From: Stenotrophomonas bentonitica
GTDB taxonomy: Bacteria > Pseudomonadota > Gammaproteobacteria > Xanthomonadales > Xanthomonadaceae
Direction of reading: 5' to 3'
DNA length: 64,000 bases
NCBI RefSeq assembly: GCF_002887735.1
Contig: NZ_PKQP01000006.1
Coordinates: 1-64,000, forward strand
Shown: positions 22,244-32,457 of the stretch, piece by piece
Position numbering within the stretch: the stretch's first letter is position 1
Layout of the letters: every line of letters begins with the position of its first letter
The notes under the pieces: model-generated
The model's database searches: none
What the model saw: only the letters and a program-made list of their open reading frames with translations
What the model was told of the DNA's origin: nothing
Made by a program: the position numbers and the translations under genes

Positions 22244-23032
22244 TCACGACGACAAGGGCTGCCAGGGTGTCCCGGCGAGCACCCGCCGGGCGTTGGCGCA
22301 CAGGGCTTCCGAGTTCCCCAGTGCGACGCCATCGACCCTCGCGATCGGCCAGATGCCGGCGGCATTGCAGGCGATGGCGGCGTCGAACCCGGCCAGGTCC
22401 GCCAGCGCGACCGGCCGCACCTGCTGATCGCCGCCCCACCCTGCCTGCAGCAGGCGTTCGTGGGTGCCGCGCAGCGCGCGCGCCTGCGGCCAGACCAGCG
22501 TGCCACCACTGGCGAAGGCGATGTTCCAGGTGGTGCCTTCGCTGATATGCCCGTCGTCGCCAACGAACAGCGCGTCGTCCACGCCAGCCTGCAATGCCTC
22601 GCGACGATGCTGGAACAGCGCGAACGTACCGACATGCTTCACGTGCGGCAGCTCGCGCTGATAGCGCACCGTCCGCAGCCGCCGCGATATCGCCGGTAGA
22701 TCGACCGGTGGCGCCACGGCGACCAGCACATCGACGGCCACCGGTTGCAGCGGCCGCCGGAAATCGAACTGGCGCGAGAACACAGTCACCCGCAGCGACG
22801 CATCGACCACGTCCTCGACCCGCAGCGCGCCGTGCATCCAGGCCCGCACCTGCAGCGGATCCAGTGCGCTGCCGAACAGCTCGGCCGTGCCCTGCTGCAG
22901 GCGCTGCAGATGCAGGTCCAGGCCCTGCACCGCACCACCGCGCACCTGCAACGAGGTGAAATGGCCGTAGTTGGTCAGCGCCCCGGCAAGATCATCGACC
23001 GTGGCCGGCCGGCCATTGCAGTACGGCGTCAT
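22244..23032 (-). CDS. Class IV aminotransferase, PabC (4-amino-4-deoxychorismate lyase)-like
   Basis: 262 residues from ATG 23032, which overlaps the stop of the upstream gene (ATGA). The PLP-binding Lys is in [13 protein letters not shown], and EGTTWNIAF is the phosphate-binding motif of fold-type IV PLP enzymes. Family members include PabC (folate), branched-chain and D-amino acid aminotransferases; the short length and HVKH context favour PabC-like. Without pabA/pabB nearby the substrate remains uncertain. Confidence 0.75.
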   Translation of the reverse strand: MTPYCNGRPATVDDLAGALTNYGHFTSLQVRGGAVQGLDLHLQRLQQGTAELFGSALDPLQVRAWMHGALRVEDVVDASLRVTVFSRQFDFRRPLQPVAVDVLVAVAPPVDLPAISRRLRTVRYQRELPHVKHVGTFALFQHRREALQAGVDDALFVGDDGHISEGTTWNIAFASGGTLVWPQARALRGTHERLLQAGWGGDQQVRPVALADLAGFDAAIACNAAGIWPIARVDGVALGNSEALCANARRVLAGTPWQPLSS

Positions 23033-24150
23033 CCCAGCAACGCCTTGGCGTCGGACCACATCTGCTGCAGCACCTCGGCGGCGGGGCGTGCCGGTGCCAT
23101 CCACGCGGATTGCCCGGCCCAGGCCTGCATCGCATCGAGGTTGCTGTCGCGGCCCGCCTGCGTGCGCATCGGTGCGGTCAGGCCACGCTGCACCGGATAC
23201 GGGCGCGGCGGCGGCGCATCGGCAGACGCGGCGGCACGTACATACGCGGTCGCCAGGCCACGGCCGAGGCGACCACTGAAGGCGCGGGTCGGCCAGGTAT
23301 CTTCGGGTTCGGCCTCGGCCAATGCCTGCGACCACGCCGGATTCAAATGACACTCGGGGGTACGCAGGAACGCGGTGCCCACCTGCACTGCACTCGCGCC
23401 CAGCGTCAGCGCCGCGGCCATGCCGCGCCCATCGGCGATGCCACCGGCCGCGATCACCGGAATATCCAGATGATCGGCCAGCCGCGGCAGCAGCGCGAAC
23501 AACCCGACCAGCTGGCGCTCGGCCGCATCCGGATCGAACGCGCCCCGATGCCCGCCGGCTTCAAACCCCTGCGCAACCACCGCGTCGGCGCCGGCGGCCT
23601 GTGCGGCACGCGCTTCCGCCAAGGTGGTCGCACACGCGATCCAAGCGATGCCGACGTCTTTCAGGCGCTGCACCTGCGCTGCGGAGAACACGCCCATGAT
23701 GGTCGAGGCCACCGCCGGGCGCGCCTCGATCAGGGCCTCGAACTGCGCATCGAAATCGGCTGGCCCGGCATCGGCCGCACTGGCCGCTACCTCAGGCCCC
23801 CACTGCGCCAGGAAGCGACGTGTCGCGGCTTCCGCATCGGCATCGCGCCGCGGCAGCGGATCAGGAATCCAGACATTGACCTGCGCCGGCCCTGCGGACT
23901 GCGCGCGGAAATCGGTCATCCACGCCACGATGTCCTGCGGCTGGGACAACACCGCGCCCATCGCGCCCATGCTGCCGGCGTTGGCCAGCGCGGCCGACAG
24001 CGGCACCGGGCAGGCGCCGGCCATCGGCGCGAGCAGGATCGGGGCCTGCAATGCAAAACGCCGACAGAAGCTGTCGGCGCGTTCGAGAAGCGGGGAACCA
24101 TTCACGCGCGGCGCACCTGGGGAAGGAGACGGTGCCAGCATACGCCGCAC
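23029..24150 (-). CDS. Nitronate monooxygenase family FMN enzyme
   Basis: Up to 373 residues. The conserved part begins at [14 protein letters not shown]; the first 20-25 residues are weak, and a GTG about 24108 ([11 protein letters not shown]) is a possible start. TIM-barrel FMN motifs: [32 protein letters not shown] with the catalytic His, and [19 protein letters not shown]. Such enzymes oxidise alkyl nitronates and detoxify propionate 3-nitronate. Coupled to the PabC-like gene by a 4-bp overlap, but I see no shared pathway. Confidence 0.85.
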   Translation of the reverse strand: MRRMLAPSPSPGAPRVNGSPLLERADSFCRRFALQAPILLAPMAGACPVPLSAALANAGSMGAMGAVLSQPQDIVAWMTDFRAQSAGPAQVNVWIPDPLPRRDADAEAATRRFLAQWGPEVAASAADAGPADFDAQFEALIEARPAVASTIMGVFSAAQVQRLKDVGIAWIACATTLAEARAAQAAGADAVVAQGFEAGGHRGAFDPDAAERQLVGLFALLPRLADHLDIPVIAAGGIADGRGMAAALTLGASAVQVGTAFLRTPECHLNPAWSQALAEAEPEDTWPTRAFSGRLGRGLATAYVRAAASADAPPPRPYPVQRGLTAPMRTQAGRDSNLDAMQAWAGQSAWMAPARPAAEVLQQMWSDAKALLG

Positions 24151-24181
24151 CGCCCCCGCCCGGAATGCATGCGCGCAGGAC

Positions 24182-25561
24182 TCAGCGGAACGGCATGCCG
24201 CCGCGGCCGCCCATGGCGCCCATCATCCCCTTCATGCTGCGCATCATGCCCTTCATGCCGCCGCCGGCCATCTTGCTCATCATCTTTTCCATCTGCTGGA
24301 ACTGCTTCATGAGCTTGTTGACGTCGGCCGGGGTCAGGCCGGAACCACGCGCGATGCGGGCGCGGCGCGAGCCGTTGAGCAGGCCCGGGTTGCGGCGCTC
24401 TTTCTTGGTCATCGAGTTGATGATCGCGATCATGCGCGGCACTTCCTTGCCCTGGCTGACCTGCTGCTTGAGGTGCTCGGGGATCTGGCCCAGGCCCGGC
24501 AGCTTGTCCATCAGGCCGCCGATGCCGCCCATGTTCTGCATCTGCTCGAGCTGGTCCCGCATGTCGTTCAGATCGAACTTCTTGCCCTTGGCGACCTTCT
24601 CGGCCAGCTTCTGGGCCTTGTCCTTGTCGACCTGCTGCTCGACCTGCTCCACCAGCGACAGCACATCGCCCATGTCCAGGATGCGGCTGGCGATACGGTC
24701 CGGGTGGAACACATCCAGGCCGTCCGGCTTTTCGCTCACACCGACGAACTTGATCGGCTTGCCGGTGATGTAGCGCACGCTCAGCGCGGCACCGCCGCGG
24801 GCGTCACCGTCGGTCTTGGTCAGCACCACGCCGGTCAGCGGCAGCGCATCGCCGAAGGCCTTGGCGGTGTTGGCGGCATCCTGGCCGGTCATGGCGTCGA
24901 CCACGAACAGCGTTTCGGCCGGGTTGACCGCGGCGTGCAGCGCCTTGATCTCGGCCATCATCGCTTCATCGATGGCCAGGCGACCGGCGGTATCGACGAT
25001 CAGCACATCGACGAACGACTTGCGCGCGTCATCGATCGCGGCGCGGACGATGGCTTCCGGCTTCTGGTCGGCGGTGGACGGGAAGAACAGCACACCGACC
25101 TGGTCGGCCAGCGTCTTGAGCTGCTCGATCGCGGCCGGACGGTAGACGTCGGCCGAGACCACCATCACCTTCTTCTTGCGCTTTTCCTTGAGGTGCTTGG
25201 CCAGCTTGCCCACGGTGGTGGTCTTGCCCGCACCCTGCAGGCCGGCCATCAGGATGATCGCCGGCGCCGGCACATTGAGGTTCAGGTCCGAGGCGGCCGA
25301 GCCCATGACCGCGGTCAGCTCGTCGCGCACGACCTTGATCAGCGCCTGGCCCGGGGTCAGCGACTTGAGCACTTCCTGGCCAACCGCGCGCACCTTGATG
25401 CGCTCGACCAGCGCCTGCACCACGGGCAGCGCGACATCGGCCTCGAGCAGCGCGATGCGGACTTCGCGGGTGGCCTCGCGGATGTTTTCCTCGGTCAGGC
25501 GACCGCGGCCGCGCAGCCGCTCGATGGTGCCGGAGAGGCGCTGGGTCAGGGACTCGAACAT
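24182..25561 (-). CDS. ffh: Signal recognition particle protein Ffh
   Basis: 459 residues from ATG 25561 ([11 protein letters not shown]); the frame upstream of it is not coding. N domain, G domain with [25 protein letters not shown] and [14 protein letters not shown], then a Met-rich M domain ending in [16 protein letters not shown] and MKGMM repeats. It binds 4.5S RNA and signal sequences of membrane proteins. The very Met/Gly-rich tail is normal for the family. Confidence 0.97.
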   Translation of the reverse strand: MFESLTQRLSGTIERLRGRGRLTEENIREATREVRIALLEADVALPVVQALVERIKVRAVGQEVLKSLTPGQALIKVVRDELTAVMGSAASDLNLNVPAPAIILMAGLQGAGKTTTVGKLAKHLKEKRKKKVMVVSADVYRPAAIEQLKTLADQVGVLFFPSTADQKPEAIVRAAIDDARKSFVDVLIVDTAGRLAIDEAMMAEIKALHAAVNPAETLFVVDAMTGQDAANTAKAFGDALPLTGVVLTKTDGDARGGAALSVRYITGKPIKFVGVSEKPDGLDVFHPDRIASRILDMGDVLSLVEQVEQQVDKDKAQKLAEKVAKGKKFDLNDMRDQLEQMQNMGGIGGLMDKLPGLGQIPEHLKQQVSQGKEVPRMIAIINSMTKKERRNPGLLNGSRRARIARGSGLTPADVNKLMKQFQQMEKMMSKMAGGGMKGMMRSMKGMMGAMGGRGGMPFR

Positions 25562-25692
25562 GGAAGCGACCTGTTCAGAACAAAAGACAATGAGACCGCC
25601 AGTATAACGGTTCCGCCCCGGCTCCCGGACCGACCGCAACCTGCCGCCCGCCGGGCATCGCCAGCACCCCGGGGGTATGCGAAACTGACACG

Positions 25693-26487
25693 ATGACAAT
25701 CGTTCTCATCGCGACCCTGCTGTACCTGACCGCCACCGGCCTGCTGGTGCGCGCGGTCGTCCGCGATGATGCGGTGACCTCCCCGGCCTGGCTGTGGCCG
25801 GCGCTCCCGGCGATGCTGCTGCACGGCGGCTATCACGTGCTGGTGGCGATGCGCACCAGCGGCGGCCCGGACATGCACTTTTTCGCGGCCCTGTCGCTGG
25901 TCGGCCTGGGCATGGCGTGGCTGACCTCGCTGGTCGCCGCGCGCGGGCGCATGGCAGCACTTGGCGTGCTGGTGTTCCCGATGGCCGCCGCAGTGTTGTG
26001 GATCTATCACGCCTACGGCCACGAGCCGAGCAGGCCGCTGGGCTGGCAGCTGGCCACCCACGCGTGGATGGCCCTGCTTGCCTACGCCACCCTCAGCGTG
26101 GCCGCGCTGCTGGCCATCATGCTGTGGCTGCAGGAGCGCGCCCTGCGCCGCCGCGATTTCCGGCCGTGGCTGCGCGCCCTGCCCCCGCTGGCCGATCTTG
26201 AAGCCCTGCTGTTCCGCGTGATCGCGGTCGGCTTTGCGCTATTGACGCTCACCCTGGTGACCGGCGTGCTGTTCGTCGATGACCTGCTGGCGCAGAAGCT
26301 GGTCCACAAGACCGTGCTCAGCATCCTGTCCTGGATCGTGTTCGGCACCCTGCTGATCGGCCGCCGCCGCTACGGCTGGCGCGGCGCGAAGGCGGTGCAC
26401 TGGACCCTGACCGCGATGGCGCTGCTGCTGTTGGCGTTCTTCGGCAGCCAGTTCGTGATCGAATTGGTGTTCGGCCGCACGCGATAG
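25693..26487 (+). CDS. ypjD: CcsA/CcmC-like inner membrane protein YpjD
   Basis: 264 residues with about eight membrane segments. It has the cytochrome c assembly (CcsA/HemX) fold: conserved His in LLHGGYHVL, GWQLATHAWMALLAYATLS and LVHKTVLSILSWIVFG. E. coli YpjD lies next to ffh in the same divergent arrangement, which supports the name. Possibly haem-handling; the exact role is not established. Divergent from ffh, with the shared promoter region at 25562-25692. Confidence 0.85.
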   Translation: MTIVLIATLLYLTATGLLVRAVVRDDAVTSPAWLWPALPAMLLHGGYHVLVAMRTSGGPDMHFFAALSLVGLGMAWLTSLVAARGRMAALGVLVFPMAAAVLWIYHAYGHEPSRPLGWQLATHAWMALLAYATLSVAALLAIMLWLQERALRRRDFRPWLRALPPLADLEALLFRVIAVGFALLTLTLVTGVLFVDDLLAQKLVHKTVLSILSWIVFGTLLIGRRRYGWRGAKAVHWTLTAMALLLLAFFGSQFVIELVFGRTR

Positions 26488-26492
26488 CGGCG

Positions 26493-26515
26493 TGCCGACC
26501 AGCGGTCGGCACCTA
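26493..26515 (-). repeat. SMAG/REP-type GTAG dyad
   Basis: On the minus strand GTAGGTGCCGACC-GCT-GGTCGGCAC directly after ypjD. A second, imperfect dyad (GCTGCCGAC...GGCCGGCAG) follows at 26534-26555. Both lie between convergent genes. Confidence 0.7.
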
Positions 26516-26588
26516 CCCGAATCTCGCAGGGAAGCTGCCGACTGTTGGCCGGCAGGCCGCTGGCGGGCACCAATCCGCTATCCGTTGA

Positions 26589-28895
26589 TCACAACCCGTA
26601 CCGTTCGATCGCGTCCAGATGCGGCTGACGGTCCTGGTCGCAGGCCTCGGCCAGGCGCAGCCAGCAGTGCGGGTGCGCCCACTCCGCCGTCACCTGCTGC
26701 AGGAAGCGATGCAGTGCCAGCGGCGCGTGATCCTGTGGCTGGGCGATAGTGAACAGCAGGCCCGGCAGCGTCCCGCCTTCCGCATCCGGATCGGTCACCG
26801 TGTAGTCCGGCCGGCTGTGCGCCCACACCTTCCAGCCCTGTGCCTCTGCCGCTGCTACCAGAGCGTTCCACGCCTCCTCGCCCGGGTGCGCGCCGTCGAC
26901 CAGCCAGCTGCGTGCGAAACCGCCCCGCTCCAGCACGTGCACCTGCGCATAGGTCGGAATGAAGTGCTCGCGCTCCGCTTCGTCCTCCGGCGCGGGGTGT
27001 ACGAGGCCGGCGTCAAACACCACCCAGTCCCCCACCTGCTGCGCGCGGTTGGCCGGTGCGTTCTCGACGATGCGCGCGGTCACCGGTCCGGTGCGGCGGC
27101 CGTAGTACTCCATCGGCTCGCCGCCTTCTTCGCTGCGGATGATCACCCAGCCCCAGGCCTCTTCGACCACGCCCTGCTGACTGGACAGTTCCATGCCGAT
27201 CGCCGCCGCCGAGCGGCGCACCGCCTCCCAGTCGCGCGCCGCGCTGGCCGCACTCATGTGGTCCCAGTGCGCGGCGTTGGGCTCATCCTGCGTCTCCACC
27301 AGCTGCGCATAGCAGGCCTGCGCGTCGCTGAAGCGGCCGGTCTCCATGTACATGCGGGCAAGCGTCCCGCGTGCGCCGTTCGAGCCTGGCGACAAGGCCA
27401 GCAACGCCTGCGCGGCCTGTTCCAGCGCCGGCCAGTCGGACGCGCGCCGGGCACGCTGCACCTCGCACCAGTGCGCGAACACCGGCACGCTGTCGCGGTA
27501 GGTCGCCGCCAGCCTGCGCAGGCCGTCATCATCGCCCTGCTCGGCCAGCCAACGCATCAGCGTATAGGCCGCTGCGCCATCTTCCTGCGCGTGGGCGCGC
27601 ACGAAGTCCCACAGCAGCGCCTGCGCTTCGGTCTTCGCGCCACAGGCATGCAACGCCGAGGCGGCAACTTCGGCCAGTGCGCCGTCGTCCGGCCGCTCGG
27701 CGTGCGCCTGCAGCAGCCACTGCGCTTCGCGCTCGGGATCGCGCGACTGGTGCTGTTCGCCCTGGGCCTGCAGCCATGCCAGCAGTTCATCGGCCGGCAC
27801 CGGCAAGGGTGCCATCTCCGGCAGCGCCTCGATCCGCGCCGCCAATCCATCCACCAGCGCGGCAGCGCCACGATCCTGCCGCAGAAGCGCCAGGTGGGTA
27901 CGGGCCAGTCCAAGCTGGCGCTGCGCCACCCAGCGTGCACCGCGCTGCAGGGCGAGTTCAAGGCTCAACGCGGCGATCTCGATCACCAGGCGATGCGCGC
28001 CGACAGCGGCGAAGTGCTCGATGATCGTGTTGAAGCGCGTCCCCAGATCCCATGTATTGCGTGCGCCATCACGGCTGCACAGCGTCGAAGCGGTATTGGC
28101 CCACAGCCGCCAGTGATTCGGCGTCAGCTCGCTCCAGGGCACCAGCTGCTGCAGCGCCTCTTCATCGCGCCCCAGCTGGGCCAGTGCCCAGGCCTTGGAC
28201 AGCCGGCGCGGCACCGTGCAGTTGGCAGGTTCGTATTCGCCCGCAGCGGCCACCTCGGCTTCGCGCGTCTCGATCAGCGCCAGCGCCTCCTGCGCACGAC
28301 CACTGGCAAGCAGGATCTTGATCTGCATTTCAGGGAAGCTGTCGAACACTTCCTTGCCGCGCGCCTGGATCGCCGCCGCCTGCACCTGCAGGTACTCCAG
28401 CGCGTCCTGGCCGCGGCCGTCGTCCAGCAGCGCGTCGGCCTTCTCGCAGCTCAGGCACTGGAAGCAGGCCCAGCTCGGGTCGATGCGGCCCAGCGTCTCG
28501 TCGCAGACCTCGATGCGTTCGGGCACCCAGCCCGGACCATCGATGTTGCCGTAGCAGGCGGCAAGATCCTGGGTGACGCAGATAGACTGCGGGCAGTCCA
28601 GGGTATCGGCGCGGTGTGCGCGCTCGAACAGCGCCACCGACTCGCCCAGCGCGCTTTCACCTTCCATGCGGTTGCCGACGCGGTTGCGCAGGGCCCAGTG
28701 GCCGACATAGACGTCGACCCAGGGGTTGTCCAATGCCTTGCCCAGCGCGCGCGCTTCAGGCAGCAGTGCATCGACGCGGTCGACCTGCAGTTCACTGACG
28801 TCATCGGCAAGGCGTGTCAGCAGGTGGGCGTTCTGTGCCTGGCCTGCCTGGCGCAGGTCTTCCTGCAGTTTTTCGACCCAGTTCCAGATATCCAT
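26589..28895 (-). CDS. Large TPR-like protein, partner of the HSP90-like gene
   Basis: 768 residues from ATG 28895. About the first 570 residues are helical repeats of roughly 34-40 residues rich in Ala/Leu with TPR-like A/Y/W spacing (ALNRVG-like, LARMYMETGRFSDAQACYAQL is the clearest). The last 190 or so (EEAWGWVIIRSEEGGEPMEYYGRRTGP onward) form a separate mixed domain with many Trp and acidic residues that I do not recognise. No signal peptide or membrane segment, so cytoplasmic. It starts 51 bp after the stop of the HSP90-like gene on the same strand, so the two are probably one operon; TPR proteins often bind HSP90 chaperones. Function inferred only. Confidence 0.65.
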   Translation of the reverse strand: MDIWNWVEKLQEDLRQAGQAQNAHLLTRLADDVSELQVDRVDALLPEARALGKALDNPWVDVYVGHWALRNRVGNRMEGESALGESVALFERAHRADTLDCPQSICVTQDLAACYGNIDGPGWVPERIEVCDETLGRIDPSWACFQCLSCEKADALLDDGRGQDALEYLQVQAAAIQARGKEVFDSFPEMQIKILLASGRAQEALALIETREAEVAAAGEYEPANCTVPRRLSKAWALAQLGRDEEALQQLVPWSELTPNHWRLWANTASTLCSRDGARNTWDLGTRFNTIIEHFAAVGAHRLVIEIAALSLELALQRGARWVAQRQLGLARTHLALLRQDRGAAALVDGLAARIEALPEMAPLPVPADELLAWLQAQGEQHQSRDPEREAQWLLQAHAERPDDGALAEVAASALHACGAKTEAQALLWDFVRAHAQEDGAAAYTLMRWLAEQGDDDGLRRLAATYRDSVPVFAHWCEVQRARRASDWPALEQAAQALLALSPGSNGARGTLARMYMETGRFSDAQACYAQLVETQDEPNAAHWDHMSAASAARDWEAVRRSAAAIGMELSSQQGVVEEAWGWVIIRSEEGGEPMEYYGRRTGPVTARIVENAPANRAQQVGDWVVFDAGLVHPAPEDEAEREHFIPTYAQVHVLERGGFARSWLVDGAHPGEEAWNALVAAAEAQGWKVWAHSRPDYTVTDPDAEGGTLPGLLFTIAQPQDHAPLALHRFLQQVTAEWAHPHCWLRLAEACDQDRQPHLDAIERYGL

Positions 28896-28946
28896 GGGGG
28901 TTGAGGCTCCTGTCTAGCGAAGGCTTGATGAGAGAGGGGGCGGTAC

Positions 28947-30803
28947 TCAGCGCAGCATCTGCTGCAGGGCACCGGCAATATCGGTAAATGCACCGTTGAG
29001 ATCGGGGCCTGGCGTCGCGGTGCTCCGCTGCAACGGCCGGCCCTGCGCGGACACGATGATCTTCAGTGAGCGCAGCAGGCGCGCGGCCGCCCCGGCCTGC
29101 GGGTGGCCCTCGCGCTGGGCCTGCAGCAACGCCTGCACCGCTGGATTGTCCAGGTTGAGGTACAGCCGCGACGGCGCACGTGCCTCGATGCGCGCGGTGA
29201 ATTGGCGGGCCAGTCGCAATGCGGCCATCGATACGCGCTTGTCGTTCTCGTCGTCTTCCAGGCGCTGCTTCAGTTCGGCTTCGCGGTCGGGCACCACCAC
29301 CACCGGCAGCGCCTCGGGGCTGAACCGCGCCGGCAGCAGCTGCTCGCCATCGCCCAGGTGCTCGCGCAGCCAGGCCAACTGCGTATCGTCAAGGCTGTCG
29401 TCGGTGCGGAACAGGGCGCGGTTGCCCTGCTCGGTACCCAGTTCGACCAGGCGCAGGCCCTTGGCCTGGGCCCAGCGCCGCAGGAACGGCACTACTGCAT
29501 AGCGATGACCATGCGCGACCGGCACGCCCATCGCGCGGAACAGCATTTCCTCGAAGCCACCACCGTTGTCGAGGATCACATGCACTGCGCCGCGGGCCGG
29601 CAACGCGCTGGCCGGCAGGTCACCCTGCGAGGTCGGCACGCGCACGTGTTCCAGCAGCAGGTCGAACAGGCGCTCATCGCACAGCGCCGCGCCCAGCAGG
29701 ACCTCGTTGTGGCGGCTGAGCACGCGGCGCCAGGCTTCCGGCTGCTGCCGCGCGACGTCGGCGAGGCCATCGATCAGCGCTTCCAGCAGGGCATGCTGCA
29801 CGGCGCGATAGTGGTCATCGCGCTGCAGGTCCTCGCGGCTGGCGGTCGGGGTCAGCTTCGACGATTCGATCACCCCGCCGATGAAACCGGCCCACGGCGG
29901 CAGCAGGTCGCGTGCATCGTCGTCCAGCAGCATGCCGCGCACGAACACCGACAGGTTGCGGTTGTCGCTGGTGCCGTAGGTGGCACCGTCCTGCACCCAG
30001 AGCATGCCGAGGGCGTCGCTGCTGCCATCGGACTGCAGCGGCATCGTCACGATGGGCTCGAAATCGTGTTCGAAACGGGCCGCGAACTGCAGCGCCTGGC
30101 GGCGCGCCTGCACCGGATGCAGCGCGACGTCACCCTGCCCGCGCCACGGCGGCGGTTCGGGATTGATCGCGGTGGTCGCCGCACCGATGAAGATCGGCTC
30201 GGACAGCAGCGCGCAGTAGCGGCCCAGCACCTCGTGCAGGCGCGCTTCGTTGGCCAGCGACAGGAAGTCCGGATGCAGCTCCAGCTCGACCTCGGTGCCG
30301 ATCGCGCGCGCCGGCACGTCGCTGACGGTGTACTGCTCGGCATTGCTGGACACGTACAGGTGGCCCAGTTCCGGTGCCTGGTAGGAAGTGGTGCGCACAC
30401 TGACGCGGCGCGCCAGTACAAAGGCCGACAGGAACCCCAGGCCAAACATGCCGATCAGGCCGTCATTGTCCTCGCCATCCTGGCGCAGCCCCCGGGTGTA
30501 ACCCACACCAACCGTGGCCAGGTAATCGTGGATTTCCTGCCGGGTCAGGCCGGCACCGGTATCGGTGATGCGCAGTACGCCGGCGGCGGCGTCCACCTGC
30601 ACGTCGATGCGCGACAGACCCGGGCTGCCGGGCTGCTCGATACGGCGACGGATGATCGAATCGTGCGCGTTCTGCACCAGTTCGCGCAGCGCCACCATCG
30701 GGGTGGAATACAGGTGCTTGCCCAGCACCGTCATCAATCCATTGAGATCGACCCCGGCGCGGCGGATTTCGGCGGCGGGGGCGCTGAACATCGGGTCCTG
30801 CAT
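28947..30803 (-). CDS. Divergent HSP90 (HtpG)-like GHKL ATPase
   Basis: 618 residues. The ATP-binding Bergerat fold is clear: ALRELVQNAHDSI (N box, about 40-52), ITDTGAGLT (G1) and LIGMFGLGFLSAFVLA (G2). The middle region keeps VFVRGMLLDDDARDLLPPWAGFIGGVI, which corresponds to the HtpG segment around IYIRRVFI..DLLP.YL.FV.GVVDS. The C-terminal half diverges, and the usual HtpG C-terminal dimer motif is not evident. The start at 30803 lies downstream of AAGGAG (12 nt), and ATG 30791 is also possible. It is not the standard HtpG; probably a specialised chaperone acting with the TPR-like protein encoded next to it. Confidence 0.8.
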   Translation of the reverse strand: MQDPMFSAPAAEIRRAGVDLNGLMTVLGKHLYSTPMVALRELVQNAHDSIIRRRIEQPGSPGLSRIDVQVDAAAGVLRITDTGAGLTRQEIHDYLATVGVGYTRGLRQDGEDNDGLIGMFGLGFLSAFVLARRVSVRTTSYQAPELGHLYVSSNAEQYTVSDVPARAIGTEVELELHPDFLSLANEARLHEVLGRYCALLSEPIFIGAATTAINPEPPPWRGQGDVALHPVQARRQALQFAARFEHDFEPIVTMPLQSDGSSDALGMLWVQDGATYGTSDNRNLSVFVRGMLLDDDARDLLPPWAGFIGGVIESSKLTPTASREDLQRDDHYRAVQHALLEALIDGLADVARQQPEAWRRVLSRHNEVLLGAALCDERLFDLLLEHVRVPTSQGDLPASALPARGAVHVILDNGGGFEEMLFRAMGVPVAHGHRYAVVPFLRRWAQAKGLRLVELGTEQGNRALFRTDDSLDDTQLAWLREHLGDGEQLLPARFSPEALPVVVVPDREAELKQRLEDDENDKRVSMAALRLARQFTARIEARAPSRLYLNLDNPAVQALLQAQREGHPQAGAAARLLRSLKIIVSAQGRPLQRSTATPGPDLNGAFTDIAGALQQMLR

Positions 30804-30928
30804 GTAATCGGTTACTCCTTGCCACGGAAAGCGCCGGAGGGCGCCTTCGTCGAGCCGGAAAAACTAGCACAGGCCGGCTGAGCGCTGACGCACTTTCCCG
30901 TGGCACCCAGCGTCTGCCCCGCCCCCCC

Positions 30929-32308
30929 TTACAGCGCGTCGATCGCCTCGGACAGCCGCTCCACCGCGATCACTTCCATCCCCTTCACGCTGCCGGTCTT
31001 CGGCGCGTTCGCCTTGGGCACGATGGCGCGCTTGAAGCCATGCGTGGCCGCCTCGCGCAGGCGATCTTCTCCGTTGGGCACCGGGCGGATCTCGCCGGAC
31101 AGGCCCACCTCGCCGAAGGCGATCGTCTTCTCGGCCAGCGGCCGGTCCTGCAGCGAGGACAGCACCGCCAGCAGCACCGGCAGATCGGCGGCGGTCTCCT
31201 GCACGCGGATGCCACCCACCACGTTGACGAACACGTCCTGGTCGCCCACCAGCACGCCGCCATGACGGTGCAGCACCGCCAGCAGCATCGCCAGGCGGTT
31301 CTGCTCCAGACCCACCGCCACCCGGCGCGGGTTGGACAGCGGTGAGGCATCCACCAGTGCCTGCACTTCCACCAGCAGCGGGCGCGTTCCCTCGCGGGTG
31401 ACCATCACGCAGCTGCCCGGCTGCTGGGTGCTGCCGCCGGAGAGGAAGATCGCCGAGGGATTGGAGACCTCTTTCAGGCCCTTCTCGCCCATCGCGAACA
31501 CGCCCAGTTCGTTGACCGCGCCGAAGCGGTTCTTGAAGGCGCGCAGCAGGCGGAACCGGCTGCCGCTCTCGCCTTCGAAGTACAGCACCGCATCGACCAT
31601 GTGCTCGAGCACGCGCGGGCCGGCGATGCCGCCTTCCTTGGTCACGTGACCGACCAGGAACACGGCGGTGCCGGTTTCCTTGGCGAAGCGCACCAGCCGT
31701 GCGGCGCTCTCGCGCACCTGGCTGACCGAGCCCGGCGCGGCGGTGAGCGATTCGGTCCACAGCGTCTGTACCGAGTCGGCCACGATCAGCCGCGGCTTGG
31801 CCACGCTGGCATGCTGGAGGATCGCCTCCACCTGGGTTTCGGCCAACGCGTTGACGTTGTCCAGCGGCAGGTCCAGACGCACTGCACGGCCGGCCACCTG
31901 CGACAGCGATTCCTCACCGGTGATGTACAGCACCGGCAGCGACGCGGCCATCTTCGCCACGGCCTGCAACAGCAGGGTGGACTTGCCGATGCCCGGATCG
32001 CCACCGACCAGCACCACCGCACCTTCGACCAGGCCACCGCCGAGCACGCGGTCGAACTCACCGATGCCCGTGCTCACCCGCAGGTGTTCGGTCTGCTGCA
32101 CGTCCTTGAGCGCCATGATCTTCGGCGCATCGACCTTGCCGGCCCAGCCGGAGCGCCGCGACGCGGGCGACGCCTTGGTGGGCGTGGCGCTTTCCAGCGT
32201 GATCTCGCTGAGCGTGTTCCAGACGCCGCACTCGGTGCATTGGCCCTGCCACTTGCTGTATTCGGCGCCGCATTCGCTGCAGACGTAAGCGGTGAGTCGC
32301 TTGGCCAT
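30929..32308 (-). CDS. radA: DNA repair protein RadA
   Basis: 459 residues from ATG 32308. N-terminal zinc finger CSECG...CTECGVW (about 10-31), RecA-like ATPase with Walker A GGDPGIGKST and the RadA-specific FKNRFGAVNELG motif, and a C-terminal Lon-like domain (GEVGLSGEIRPVPNGE). A branch-migration helicase in recombination. It is followed 125 bp later on the same strand by the HSP90-like gene. Confidence 0.96.
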   Translation of the reverse strand: MAKRLTAYVCSECGAEYSKWQGQCTECGVWNTLSEITLESATPTKASPASRRSGWAGKVDAPKIMALKDVQQTEHLRVSTGIGEFDRVLGGGLVEGAVVLVGGDPGIGKSTLLLQAVAKMAASLPVLYITGEESLSQVAGRAVRLDLPLDNVNALAETQVEAILQHASVAKPRLIVADSVQTLWTESLTAAPGSVSQVRESAARLVRFAKETGTAVFLVGHVTKEGGIAGPRVLEHMVDAVLYFEGESGSRFRLLRAFKNRFGAVNELGVFAMGEKGLKEVSNPSAIFLSGGSTQQPGSCVMVTREGTRPLLVEVQALVDASPLSNPRRVAVGLEQNRLAMLLAVLHRHGGVLVGDQDVFVNVVGGIRVQETAADLPVLLAVLSSLQDRPLAEKTIAFGEVGLSGEIRPVPNGEDRLREAATHGFKRAIVPKANAPKTGSVKGMEVIAVERLSEAIDAL

Positions 32309-32457
32309 GTCCACTTCCACATCATCAATTGTCAGGCAGGATAGCCGAGCCGCGTCGCAGCAACCGAGACGCCGGGCGGGTGGGCTCAAGTTTCCGGCCC
32401 CGAGGCCGATACTCCGGCGGGCCACTGCGCCTCCTTTCCATTTTTCCAGGCTTTTCC

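Noticed and set aside
23033..23353. N-terminal extension of the PabC-like protein
   Set aside because: Overlaps the nitronate monooxygenase gene in another frame; the conserved protein starts [10 protein letters not shown] at 23032.
26619..28904. 761-codon plus-strand frame opposite the TPR-like gene
   Set aside because: Composition is Arg/His/Gln-rich with no hydrophobic core; the minus frame has TPR-like repeats and a proper start.
29103..30881. 592-codon frame opposite the HSP90-like gene
   Set aside because: The minus strand has clear GHKL motifs; this is its shadow.
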